From Persicaria tinctoria (Eukaryota; Streptophyta; Magnoliopsida; Caryophyllales; Polygonaceae), in NCBI GenBank assembly GCA_037127255.1, contig JBANSL010000004.1:33982467-34046466 (forward strand): 64,000 nucleotides of DNA, in the 5' to 3' direction. The position numbers were made by a program, and so were the translations under genes. The notes under the pieces were generated by a model. That model saw only the letters and a list, made by a program, of their open reading frames with translations. It did not search any database and was not told the origin of the DNA. Within the stretch, counting starts at the first letter, position 1, and each line of letters begins with the position of its first letter. Shown piece after piece: positions 20,100-31,451 of the stretch.

Positions 20100-22569
20100 C
20101 TCACCTACAGGGGAGGATCGAGGGCATCGTCGTCGTCAATCGGAGCGATAAGGGAGAGAGGTAGCTCACGTTGGGGGTCTTTAAGCTTCATATCCTTATC
20201 CTCATAGCTAGGAGGAAACATCCTCACCTCATCGCCATGATGAGTAAAGCGATTGACGCTATGAGAAATCCCACCTGCAACCCCCTCCATGAACGCGTCA
20301 GTAACCCTATCGTAAAGGACATCTTATCTGTCCGTCTCAAGGTAATGATCAAGCCAACCCCAACCATCCTCTCCCAGGAAATCAGATAGCCACCCCTAGC
20401 CGTCATCACTAAGCATGAACTCACGGAGTGTTTTCCTGGAGAGAACAACATCTTCCCTAGAAGTAAAGCGCTCCAACCAACTCTTCACGTCAGCAAGCTC
20501 CTCACGAACCGTCCCTAACTCACGCTCAAGATCCTGGAGCTGACCCCTCAAGCACGTGGCCTCCGATTCATACAGGGCCCCCGTCTCTTAAGCCTTCGCG
20601 AGTTCGACTCGCGACAGGTCTAGCTCACTCCTCGCTACCTCTACATCTTTCTGGGACTTCGTCAAAGCATCATTGAGACTTTTGATAGTTACCTCCCGGA
20701 GCCCCGCGTCCTTCAACTTCTCCACCATTGCCTTAATAGCGGCCACAATCGTCCTTAACTCCCTCACCTTATCATCATATTTTCTCAAACATCCAGCCAT
20801 TTCAGACAATTGCAGATTATCATACGCCAACAAATGAAGAATAATAAACGCATAAGTAAAGTAGGGAAAGAAGAAAAGAATAAAAGCATGAATCACGAAG
20901 GAGGTTAGCCAACCTCTGCTTTTATGACCATGCTCCACCAATTTCTTCACCCGTCAAATGATGAAGGTAATCCCTTTCAGCTGGACAGCTCTTCTTGGGA
21001 ATCTCCAGTTTCATGATGTCAATAGGGTCAAACCCAGGTAACCTGTAAGCAATCATTGAGATCCCCGCCTGAGTAATCGGCTCAGAGCTTAAGAGCATGG
21101 TGCCCCCTGTCCCCTCCCTTGGTCGCTTTCGCCCGCGATGGGCTAGTGGCTGATCAACTGACGATATGTTCTCCCGGTCTTCAACAGGCTCTTTTCCTTT
21201 CAAGCTCTTGTTCATAGGAGGAGACCCACGGGGAACGCTCTGTCGACCACCACCCAGCCGCGGGGTAACAGTAAAGGCAGGCCTGGACCCACCTCTTGCA
21301 ACACTTTTCTTCTTCGCGAGTGCAGAAATCTTCGACTTGTCAACTATCATATCTGCGGAAGAATTAGAATTAGTCAAAACAAAAGAAAATCACGGCCAAA
21401 ATACCAAAGAATTTAAAAGAAAATTCCAAGACACCGACCTGGTCGATGTGGGAGGCTAAGTCCGGCCATTTCCAGACGAACCAGAGTCACAACCTGCCTA
21501 TAACCCCGTACCGACGTGACTCCTTTCCCAAAGACGTTTCTCCATCCATCCGCCGCAGCATGCTTGTCTTTGGGCGCGGCATACTTGCCAGGTTTAATCA
21601 CAAAGTTCATAAAAGTTCATAATCTCCTTCATCCTGGACTACTGGACAGCCTTTCAACTATCTTTCCAGCCAAAGAGGCAGGTACCAGTCCCTCACCATG
21701 CCTCAAGGAAAGAACTAAGAACAGGTGGTCTAACGACGATGTTTCCTTGAGAGTGGCACAACGCATAATGTATACTCCCAGATACATCCATACATTAAAG
21801 GCAAGTTGGGCGGGGCATTGGTTAATACATGCCAAGAAGTTGAATAAAGTGGGGGGAGGGGAAGGCGGAACCCCTGGAGCAGATTGCCCAGATGAACGAA
21901 AACATGGTATTTATGTTCATTCAAACACCCCCCTTCTTGGTAGCCAAACCTATCTCTACCCCAGCTAACCATGGGTAAAGCTTCGCCACCTCTTCCAGAT
22001 GCTTGACATTTAGAATCGACTTCTCACCCCGCGTCTTGGCTACGGTAAGAGCTACGCATTCCGTAAATATTGCTAGGAGGGGAGGAGGCACCGCGAAAGC
22101 ATGAGTCGTACAGAAGCTGCAGTTATCTACTTCTGTCCGGTTGTAAGGAAGCAAGGCGAAGTCACACAGGACTACTCGGAAAGGTTTTTTTGGCTTCCTT
22201 AAGTACGTGAGACGACTCGTCTTTTCCCAAATCATTTATGGACTCCGAGGTATGGCAGTACTCAGGGTCGTTCTTCTTCAGAGGCCGCTTGATGGTTCCC
22301 GCCATCTTACGTTTTTTCACGCTCGGGCCAACCCTAGGGTTCAATCCTTTTCTTTTCTCCTCGCGAGGTTTTTTACCCGGTAGGGGAGGAGCTGGACTCG
22401 CCGTAGAATCCGAGTCAACATCTGCCTGGGACCTGGTTCTCAAAGAACTAACCTCTTCATACTCATAGCTCACGCTACTGTTCTGGTTGTCACTCTCTTG
22501 CGACATCTTAAGTCTAAAAACAAGAAGAAAACCCCCTAGAAAAGACGCAGCAAAAGGAAAAATCAGCAA
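20100..22569 (-). pseudogene. Degenerate antisense ORF of the Tat element
   Basis: Several minus-strand frames in line (22569-22162, 22235-21921, 21972-21730, 21377-20922, 20950-20588) look like pieces of one long protein. The N-terminal piece is Ser/Glu/Arg-rich (MSQESDNQNSSVSYEYEEV), the middle has HLGNLLQGFRLPLPPLYST, and the C-terminal piece is a helical coiled coil (LRKYDDKVRELRTI). Antisense ORFs between pol and the 3' LTR are known from Tat-lineage elements such as Grande; the middle motif resembles the 'putative gypsy type transposon' proteins encoded there. Function in such elements is unknown. Many stops and shifts mark this copy as dead. Confidence 0.55.
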
Positions 22570-23530
22570 TGGGAAACTACCTTTTCAACATCGCGATTAA
22601 GCAAAATTGGCGCCAAAAAGCCCTCCTAGGGGCCCAAGTTGGCGCCTCCCGCGCTCCCCAAAAGGACGTTGAAAAGACATCTTCCCCCCTGCTGGATTAC
22701 GGTTAAAAGACGCCTTTTTATCTCCTCTGTAATGGTTTCTCGATTCTCGACAAGTCACCCCGGAGAAATGCAAAAAAAGGGAGACGAAAGGTCGCTCCCG
22801 CCCCTTGTCGTCAGAGATTTTCCATAAAATCCGAAAGAACCGCCGGAGTTTTTCCGAAGAACTCAAAGGCAACACTACCCCGTCCCGGCACCACCCCACT
22901 ATTGCTAGGTGTCCGTCTACCACTCCATAAAAATCAGTTGTGACTAAGGAAATAAAGGAGGAGGTAGGGAATGAAACGACATAGCAGCGGAGGAGGCGGG
23001 GGATGAGGCACCAGGGCATGCCCAGTCCCCACCCCGTAACCAGCGTGCCCCTCACCAGAAGAGGGCAATTCCGCCACTGGTTTCGGTGTTTCTGGCTAAC
23101 CCTAAAAATCTCAAGAGAAGAACGAAAGCCTAGAAATTAAAAAGGGCAAGAGGTAGATCTAAGAAAACTCAGTTGAGAAATGCGAAAGAGAAGCGCCGAT
23201 GAGCTTAGGAAACAGGAAATGGACCACCACTAAGTTCCGATCTCGCTTCTCCAAAGAGCACATGAAACCCTTGAACTCCCTCTCTCTTTCTTCTCCTCTT
23301 TGAGTGTTCAGAGACGTGGGATAAGGAGGAGTGAGGGCGAAAACCCCACTTATAGGTCTCTGTTGGACCACCCTGCCCGGTGTGACGAAAATACACAAAC
23401 GGGCCCAACTAAGGCCCATCCAATAAAACTGGTCCTTTGGAGAAGAGCGTAGTGTTTGTCGAAACCCAATCATAAATGACGTATCACTGGTGATCCTGTT
23501 ACCAGGAGATATGACGATGCCATAGAAAAT
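22570..23530. other. Region between antisense ORF and 3' LTR
   Basis: GC-richer non-coding sequence, likely the promoter and leader of the antisense ORF. A short frame at 23159-23473 (minus) is not recognised. No convincing polypurine tract is seen directly before the 3' LTR. Confidence 0.45.
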
Positions 23531-24231
23531 AGACTATAAAATAGACACGAATATAACGCCATAACTAGGTCGCCCAACGCAAAAGGATATCTGGTCCCAC
23601 CATTAGATCCATTGCGAGTAAGGTACCTGATCAAAACCAAATAACCGTACCTAGCGTCCCCAGGAACTTTAACCCCGGTTTCCATCGCGAACTGTATCTA
23701 ATGCAAGAATCAGAGTGAATTCTCCAAATATCTTGTGACTCACCGGGATCCTAGCAAGCAGCTCGCTGGCTCAAGCACCTCCCCTCTAAATAGTTCCACG
23801 TGTGTTACCTATGCCTCTAAGCATGTGGGCATGTGTTACACGTGTCCTATATAGAACCGAGGTTGCCAGCCAGCTTCTCGCTTGGTTTCCCTATAAATAC
23901 TCCCCTCCGACCCCAAATGAGGGATCCGATTTGAAGAGAAGAAAAGCAGAAGAGCTCTGATCATCCCCCGGACATAACACCTCCGGAGTTGAGTTCTCAA
24001 GATCTGTGATCGGAGAAGAACGTTCTTGGAATAAGAACATCACCTGACTCCCATCTAAGTTCGCGGCAGAACGACTCAAATACTCACGATCCAAACATAA
24101 CACCCTCATCGCTTGGACTGGTACAATACGTAACCTAATCATAACCCCTCTCGGTGAAGGCTTGTAGGTATTCCTAGTCATTTTTTTCGTCACAATGAGG
24201 TAATAAGTATAGGTGAAATTCCACGATCGCT
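23531..24231 (+). repeat. 3' LTR of the Tat element
   Basis: Direct copy of 9228-9930 with scattered substitutions and a few 1-2 base gaps. TATA box TATAAATA at 23892-23899. It ends at CACGATCGCT, and FAR1-like coding sequence resumes within four bases. Confidence 0.85.
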
Positions 24232-24234
24232 TGA

Positions 24235-26194
24235 GTGACAAAACTTGAGGAGAAACACACACACTCTTTAGTGGATGAATTGGGAAAAGTGTACATGAAG
24301 AGAAATAGAAAGATGCATACTCATCATCAAAAGTTTGTCCTTGATTGTGCAAAACAAGAAGTTTGGACAACAAGATCTTATAGATTATTTCAACAAATTG
24401 TTGGAGCGTACAACAATGTTGTGGCATTGGCAATTGAATCTAAAAATCAAAGAAGAGATCTCCTAGCATATTTTAAAGGGTCTGATGCTCAAGTAATCAT
24501 TGATCGGTTCTTCAATAAACAAGAAATATGCAATGTATTTTACTTTGCATATGATGTGGATGAAGAGAACCAGCTCAACAAATTGTTCTGGAGTGATGCT
24601 ATTTCTAGGAAAAACTACTCATTATTTGGAGATATTGTATCATTTGACTCAACCTACAATACGAACAGGTAAAACAAAAACAAATCACTAATTATTTTAT
24701 TATTTTTTTTATCATAATGCATTTTTAAAAGTACATTATCATATGTTAGTAATGTATGTACACTGAAACACATGTCTTTGCTATCTGGAAGGTACAAAAT
24801 GGTTTTCAACCCATTCATAGGATATGAACACCACAAAACTTGTGTGCTATTTGGGGCATGACTTCTACGAAATGAGAATGTTGAATTGTACGTGTGGCTG
24901 TTTGATCATTTCAAGAAAGCAATGGGTCACTACCCAACAATATTCACAACAGATCAAGATCCATCAATGAAGATAGCTGCAATGAAGGTCTTCCCTAAGA
25001 CAAGACACAGATTATGCATGTGGCACATCATGGAGAAGGTGTCTCAAAAAATTGACAACACAATGATTGACTACTCTACATTCAAAACAGGTTGAGCAAG
25101 ATTGTTTAGAACTTGGAGATGACACCCGAAGAGTTTGAAACAAAATGGAAAGATTTGATGGAAGAGTTTGGAATGGCAAACCACTCGTGGTTATCTGATT
25201 TGTTTCTAAACAGAGAAAATTGGATACCTACATACTATAGAAATGTCAAGCTCGGCGGATTAGTGAGAACAACATCCATTTCAGACAGCATGAACCACTT
25301 CTTCCGTAACTTTTCCAACTATGCATCCAATTTAATAAAAGTTGTGTTATACTATGATAGTGTAGTTGAGACACAAAGGCGTAATCAAGGGAAGAATAAC
25401 TATGATTGCATAATACGGAAACCAAAACTGATCTCACCACTTCCGTTGGGGAAGCATGCATCAACATTGTATACACTGAAAATATGGGAGGAGTTTCAGA
25501 AAGAGTTGAGTGATGCGTTGTACAACTCAGAGTCACAAATGTGACAGAGATTGAAGATATAGAGTTATAAACTCTGAAGCAGCAAAACAGAAAGATGTAC
25601 ACTGTTGAACACCAGATTGCTAATCATCACTACTGTTGTTCATGCAACTTATTCATCAGAAATGGCTACCCTTATAGACACATATTAGCAGTTTTAAAAG
25701 ATTTGCAAGTGGAGAAGTTTCCAGAAACACTGATACTGACTCGTTGAGCAAAGGCAGCAACACTAAGCAATGTGTTTACATTAGATAACATTGTTGTTAG
25801 ACAATCAAGGGAAAAGGAGGAACAAAAACTACTGCTGACAGATATGTTATCAGAATTTCATCCATGTGCAGACATCATTAAGGACAACATAGAGCATATC
25901 AAACGTTTTAGAGACGGCTTGAGAAAGGCTAAACATGAGTTCTTGATATCCACAACAAATTCAGAATCTTCATCAAACTAAAAAAAAAATATATTCGATG
26001 AGTTTGCGGGGGTTCGCCGATATGAGAATGTTACAATATAGGATCCAAAACGAGCAAAAACAAAGGGGAGCGAGAAGCGATTGAAAAGCGGAAAGGAGAT
26101 ATCAATGGAAGTGAAAAAAAGAGGGAAATTATTATTTTCTATTTGCAATCAATATGCTCCTCACAACAGTAGAACATGCCCAGAAAAGAAAAAA
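24235..26194 (+). pseudogene. FAR1/MULE transposase-like, central and C-terminal part
   Basis: Starts with VTKLEEKHTHSLV, the end of the FAR1 domain, then RDLLAYFKGSDAQVIIDRFF, YDVDEENQL and DIVSFDSTYNTNR, the first catalytic Asp region of the MULE domain. A likely intron spans 24670-24793; then YKMVFNPFIGYEHH, a TGA (24858), TIFTTDQDPSMKIA (second Asp) and RLCMWHIMEKV. A frameshift near 25095 precedes TPEEFETKWKDLMEEF and WIPTYYRN. Further on, CCSCNLFIRNGYPYRHIL is a SWIM zinc finger with one Cys changed to Tyr. The end at 26194 (YAPHNSRTCPEKKK) is the C-terminal zinc knuckle. Continuation of 8910-9224. Several stops and shifts show it is dead. Confidence 0.85.
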
Positions 26195-26263
26195 TGACAG
26201 CACTCACCAATAGACTTAACTGTTGATCACATAAGCCCCTTTTTTTTTTATAATTTAACATTG

Positions 26264-26483
26264 TTTGCACTTTTACTTATTATCAGTGAACATCAAGGAT
26301 ATATGTTTGCACTTTTACTTATTATCAGTGAAGATCAAGGATATATGTTTGCACTTTTACTTATTATCAGTGAACATTAAGGATATATGTTTGCACTTTT
26401 ACTTATTATCAGTGAACATCAAGGATATATGTTTGCAATTTTACTTATTATTAGTGAACATGAAGGACATATGTTTGCACTTT
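26264..26483 (+). repeat. 42-bp minisatellite, five copies
   Basis: Unit beginning TTTGCACTTTTACTTATTAT at 26264, 26306, 26348, 26390 and 26432, with a partial sixth at 26474. Because 42 is a multiple of three, the frame stays open and yields a repetitive LHFYLLSV peptide, which is an artefact. Confidence 0.95.
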
Positions 26484-26988
26484 TTATATTTTGCAGTATA
26501 AATACTATCCTAGTACATAAATTATTAAATTTAATACATATATGACTTAAAACACCTCAAACACTCCCCCCCCCCCCCCCCCCCACAACCCAACCTCAAA
26601 AAAGAATGACATAAAACAAAAACAAATAAAATAAAATAAAAATAAAAATAAATGGAAGTTAATAAACAATAATTGCACATTGTATTATTATAGTTGCACA
26701 ATCAGCTATACTATATGCAAACTTTTAGGTTTGTAGATTTCAGACAGATTTAAGACGAAAACAAAAATGCAACTTCATACAAAAACAAGGGATTGTAGAT
26801 ATGGTGTCATGTAAATTAATTTACATACAGAGTCATTACTAAAAAAATGCATTAATAATATAAATTTTGGGATTTTAAATCAAACATATAAATATTAGAT
26901 TAACAACCACCATATTATAATAAAAAGAATCATTTTAATCCATCTTTATGGAAAATTTATAACGCACATTACCACATAATTAAGTATC
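26484..26988. other. AT-rich spacer with a C homopolymer
   Basis: Non-coding. A run of 19 C lies at 26566-26584. The words TTGCACA and GTTGCACAA (26670-26702) recur at 31870-32110 and 34940-34990 and may be remnants of one element. Confidence 0.5.
26566..26584 (+). repeat. Poly-C tract
   Basis: Nineteen consecutive C; the exact length may be affected by sequencing. Confidence 0.9.
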
Positions 26989-28130
26989 TATAAAACACAC
27001 AATTTTTTTTTTTATTAGGTAATAATTCGAGGTCAGACAGGTCTAAACCTCGATGACCGATAAGATCGGCAGACGATGAACCGTCAAAGTAAAGAAAATA
27101 CAAAGCGGTATATAACACATGCAAGATAGCTCGACAAAAACGAAGCAAAACCATCAAAACCAAACAAGATGAGGACTAAATTGGCAGACGAAGCCAAGCA
27201 CCACTAGAAGCAGCACCGCGGACCAGCGACACATCAGGACCCGATCATCCTGTGGGCAGTGAGGACGAAACCAGGGAAGCAGTCAGCCCGGAAAGAGGAA
27301 TTGCCACGATACACACGACGAGAGGGTTTCTCGACCAAATAAATTTATAGTCAAGATCCCGCTATAGGATAGTGGAGTCAGGTTCGTCCTCAGGAGAGAA
27401 GTCAGCGGTTCTAGGTTTAGTGTGTTTTGGGGTCCAGGGATAGCGGGAAGAGGTGATGAGGGTGGCTGTCAACAAAGAATAGAGGGGTCAATGTCGAGGG
27501 ATGGAGAGAGAATGGTGGGTTGATATCGAGTAGAATATGTGCCGAATAAAAATACTAAAATAAAACAAATAAAGATGCAAACTTCCAAGGTTAGGTATCA
27601 CCACAACAATAAACATATCTGCAGATCATAAATCACATAAAGATGCATGCTTTATATCAAAGAATCGACTTTCGTAAATTCCAACAATTTAGGTGATAGA
27701 GGCTCTCGCATAAAAACCTAATTTGTTTCTACCTTTTCTTTAATTAGGATTAACCAACTTTCGCAAGAAAACCCTAATTACTATCCAATTCATAATAAGA
27801 TCACTTTCGCTTCAATATCGTGAATAAGGAATTTCCTCAACTTTCGCAAAGGATTAAGCACATAGGTAGATGATGATAAAGACATATATATTCATGGATT
27901 TATAAATCAAACACACATATCTATGTTGGGATCACCCCAACCCTAGAAGAAGGAAATTAGAAACAAACCATAATAAAAGAAATTAACTTTAACATAAAAT
28001 AAACTAAAACTTACAACCGTTTGTCTCCTTCCTCCTCTCTCTCTCCTCTCTCGCCTCCTCCCTCTCTCCTCTCCCCTTGCGCCCGAAGACGACTTGACTT
28101 GAATTAATAAAAATCATCCCCCTAGGGCTT

Positions 28131-28140
28131 TATTTATAGG
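28131..28140 (-). promoter_or_regulatory. TATA box on the minus strand
   Basis: Minus-strand CCTATAAATA followed by AAGCCCTAGGGGG and a GA-rich leader, a classical plant core promoter layout. The palindrome array lies 260-600 bases upstream in this orientation. Confidence 0.5.
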
Positions 28141-28170
28141 CTTCATTTCAAGCTAATCTAGGAAAAAAAC

Positions 28171-28200
28171 TCTATCTATATCTATATCTATCTATCTATT
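28171..28200 (+). repeat. (TATC)n-like microsatellite
   Basis: TCTATCTATATCTATATCTA and further TCTATCTAT units just upstream of the minus-strand TATA box. Confidence 0.85.
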
Positions 28201-28398
28201 TACTTAAGATAAAAACTTGATAAATAAAGGAAATAAATCTAATAATAAGGAAAATATCTAATGTGGATAAATCTTCCTTGAACTTGATAGCTCTTGATAG
28301 ATGTGGATAAAATTTGGTATCGAAAATATCACCATCGGCTTCGGGATAGAAACTTAGCAAGATATTCGGATAGCTCGGAATCCGCCACTGAGACGTCC

Positions 28399-28729
28399 TC
28401 GATATCGAGTAGGAGTCCTCGATATCGACTAGCCTTTTCTTCGTCTTGTGCTCAGCAACTCCATGTCGGCCAAAAGAACACATGTCGACTTGGGTTGTCC
28501 TCGATATCGAGAAGATTTCCTCGATATCGACTAAGACTTGCTCGGCTCCCAGTGCATCAGCTTCGTCGATCTCGACTCTAGAGGTGGAAATCGACTTGTG
28601 GCTTACTCGATATCGACCAAATCTTGTCGATATCGACTAAGCTGCTCCAGCTCCCTGCTTCACTTGTCGATGTCTGGTGCTCTGCTCAATATGGGTTACT
28701 CGATATCGAGTAAAACAACTCGATATCGA
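28399..28729. repeat. Four pairs of TCGATATCGA palindromes, 20-bp phased
   Basis: The perfect 10-base palindrome occurs at 28399, 28419, 28501, 28521, 28607, 28627, 28700 and 28720. Inside each pair the start-to-start distance is exactly 20 bases; pairs repeat every 93-106 bases. The second member of each pair is followed by CTAA, CTAG or a close variant. This looks like a tandem enhancer-like unit upstream of the TATA box on the minus strand (LTR U3-like). The binding factor is unknown. Confidence 0.85.
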
Positions 28730-30404
28730 CTAAATTTCTCAGCTTTCTGCTCTGTTCTTGAAACTCACTTTCCCGAGTCCTCGTTCGTCGGATTGACGCA
28801 TATGACCATGTGTTGGAAAGATCTTTTCGAGTACTACAACTCCCATGAAGACATCAAAGCTTGATTACGAATGAAGAATGGTGAAAATAGCCTTTTCTCC
28901 AGCTGCACCATTCTTAGCTTCTCCATGAGTTTCCTTTAAGCTCCAAAGTGCGTTCGATTTCTGCGAAATATAACCAAAACTTGTGTAGACCTCCAAATAT
29001 TCCAAATAAACATATACTACACATATTTTATATTATTTTAACCCAAATGCATGAAAGGCATGCAGAAATCGATATAAAAGTAGATATAAAACATGGCGAA
29101 TTAGGCTTAAAACAACACACCACCTCAGCCCTTGCCTGTCCCAACTCCAGCAGCCAAAACCCCATCTGCCGAAGAGAAAGCTCGACCCCGCCAAAATGCA
29201 AAGCCACACAACATCTGTGTTAAAAGCACCCAAACCCTAACGGCATTTTGACCAACCCTTTCGGGATATTTAATAATTATATATATAACTCTTTCGGGGT
29301 ATTAATAGACAATTCCAAACATTGTATTTTTTTTCTTTTAATTTCCCGGGTCAGCTTCGGGCCCAAGTCTTGGGCCCAAAGCACAAACACGAGCCCAGAG
29401 GGGAAGCCAGAATGCTCGACCTTGCAAACAAGGGTAAACAGTTCAACGACGCTGCCAACCACCGAACGGGAGGGAGGAGCATAGAGGGGCGAGCAGGTTT
29501 CTGACAGTGCCAACTGAGCCAGGCCATCGGCGAGCAATCGAAGAGCGCAGAGTCGGACAGGGCCGGACAAGGCTGGGGTTTCTAGACCAAGGTTACCAGG
29601 GGCAACCGAAACCGCCGAGGAGGATCGCAAGGCAGCCAACGACACAAGCCCAGTCGGAAATTACAGCCGAGGGCGTCAATTGAGCCCACCCGAAGAGAGA
29701 GTGGGAGATCAGATCCGAGATACCGGAGTAAGATGACCAGATTTCAGAGCCCTCGACCCAAATCAAAGGGACAACTAGGACTGATTGCAACCAGGGACGA
29801 ACCCAGCAGATGAAGATGCCGACAGCCAAGGGACCAAGCCGCTAAGTACAGAACCCACCAACCAAAGCCACCGAAGGGGAGCCAAGAAGGGGACGATTGT
29901 AAGACGACCCCTAGGGAAGAATGGAGGAAATGGTTACACAAATCAAAACGATCAGTTGTAGAAATTGAGGGAGAAGACCTCGATCTACAAAACCCCAAAC
30001 CGAATTTGGGATTCGAACGAAGACCGAAGCGGATTAGTTTCAATTAAATATGATTGACAACCGGTGAGATACCAGTGCTTTGCTGTGGCAGAACTGTCGT
30101 ATTACGAAACGGACGGAGCCGATATGACGATGGTCGAAGCCGGGTTGAGGCCGACAGAGCTGGGATTGGGTCTCCACCTCTCTCTAGAATTCTAGAGCGA
30201 GGAGGGAGCTATTTATACCGTCTGGCCAGAGGGCTATAGCTAAAACGGGAACTAACCTCTATTCTTTTTTGCACCAGGTCCAGAAGTGCTTCGCCTATCA
30301 GCAGCCCTCATAGTTTGTTGTTGCTATTGTTTGTAGTTCGTAAACTGATTTAGACTTTGCATTTCGTCCAAAATTAATGGATTTAGGGAATATAAAACAC
30401 ACAA

Positions 30405-30984
30405 CTAATCCCCCTCAACATAAATAAAAATAATTTAACAATTTTTTTAAGAAATATAATAATTACTACATTGGGAAAATATAGTTTTCCACCAATTAAA
30501 TTGCGGTAAAAAAAAAGATATACATGCATTGGTGATAACAAATTTTTCAAGCAAAAAACATTTAGAAAAACGCAAAAAAAAAAACCCTTGTCTGTTTAAC
30601 CCCCAACAAAACTCGTTTATATGTGAACAAAACAAAGATATAAATGCAATTTAGATTATTAGAATAGCACTTTCTTAACTATTAAACAGAAAACGTTAGA
30701 GATATTCAATTACAATTACATTGGAAACATACAGTTTTTAAACCCTATATTAGGGTAAATAAAGAGATATACATATATTGGGCCTCCCGGTTTTTAAGGC
30801 AAAAAGCAGTTAAAGATAATAAAAACTTGTTAAGGGGGAAGTTACATGGAAGAAACTGCACAATCGCTGCCTATATATACATAGACAATCCTCCAATACA
30901 GACTCATGTTTTACACAACAAACTCATATCCACTTGCTCTCTCCCTCTTTACACTTCAAAAATAACCAAACTCACTCAACATAA
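30405..30984. promoter_or_regulatory. Upstream region of the small gene, partly duplicated
   Basis: Two diverged copies of a roughly 170-base block (about 30460-30600 and 30710-30835) share TACATTGG, AGTTTT, a GGTAAA element and GATATACAT. A TATA box (CTATATATAC, 30871-30880) follows and lies 105 bases before the start codon, leaving an A/C-rich leader. Confidence 0.55.
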
Positions 30985-31451
30985 ATGGTAGGAATCAGGC
31001 CAGTAGAGTTCACAGAAAATTACTACAAAGAGATGGTTGAACTGGATGCAATCCTATATCTCGGGTACCACATCAAACTCTTGGAGGAAGCAGCAGAGAC
31101 ATACACGACGAGAGAAAGGGAAGATCACATGGCATTTGCTGAATTTCACCAGGTCTATTACGATACAACAAAGAGGGAATTAAGCGCAACTACATTCCAG
31201 ATATCTGAGGCACAATGGGCACATGACAATGATCTGGAAGCCATGGTAATATTTAACTTATTTTATAAGGAATTTTTTTTATATTTACAATAAAAACTTT
31301 AACTTAAAAATAATTTATGCAGTTGGTAGAGAAACAAGAGAGCCTGGAAGATCAATTGCAAATGGTCGAGGGACACGTAATCGCTTATGTTGAAGCCCTC
31401 ATTGAATCGGAAGACAGGAGGACGAAGATTAATGAATATCTTGGCATCTAG
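30985..31451 (+). CDS. Small two-exon helical protein, unknown function
   Basis: Exon 30985-31245 (87 codons) starts MVGIRPVEFTENYYKEMVEL and ends LEAM. A 77-base AT-rich GT-AG intron (31246-31322) follows, with exon 2 at 31323-31451 ending INEYLGI and TAG. The spliced product is 129 residues, rich in Glu, Lys and Gln, with no signal peptide or membrane segment. The second exon (VEKQESLEDQLQMVEGHV) predicts coiled coil. The start is supported by a TATA box 105 bases upstream and an A-rich context. It is the only frame here without a stop or shift. It lies between FAR1-like and Ulp1-like parts, so it could be an accessory gene of an old Mutator-like element. I do not recognise the family. Confidence 0.5.

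Larger units (their letters stand above)
9228..24231 (+). mobile_element. Ty3/gypsy retrotransposon, Tat lineage, chimeric and inactive
   Basis: Two direct LTRs of about 700 bases (roughly 94-95% alike by eye) flank a 13.6-kb interior with PBS, gag, protease, reverse transcriptase, RNase H, second (archaeal-type) RNase H and integrase in gypsy order. The INTIAGG word before protease and the dual RNase H mark the Tat lineage. The interior is enlarged by a 4.2-kb insert (12721-16955), a B3 domain segment (19229-19573) and an antisense ORF region (20100-22569). Stops and frameshifts in gag, protease and pol make it non-functional. It sits inside a FAR1-like pseudogene. No clear 5-bp target duplication is seen, so some flank may be deleted. 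Confidence 0.88.
26989..30404 (-). mobile_element. LINE-type retroposition with 14-bp target duplication
   Basis: TATAAAACACACAA occurs at 26989-27002 and 30391-30404. Just inside the left copy is a T tract (27003-27014), i.e. a poly(A) tail on the minus strand, preceded by a sequence like plant LINE 3' UTRs (27020-27330). The far side (29220-30390) reads on the minus strand as a T/C-rich leader. Target duplication of this length plus poly(A) means target-primed reverse transcription. No LINE ORF survives: the centre (about 27330-29215) is different AT-rich DNA with its own TATA box and palindrome array, probably a later insertion or replacement. Confidence 0.7.

Noticed and set aside
26265..26501. 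Open frame with LHFYLLSV repeats
   Set aside because: Produced by a 42-bp minisatellite whose period is divisible by three.
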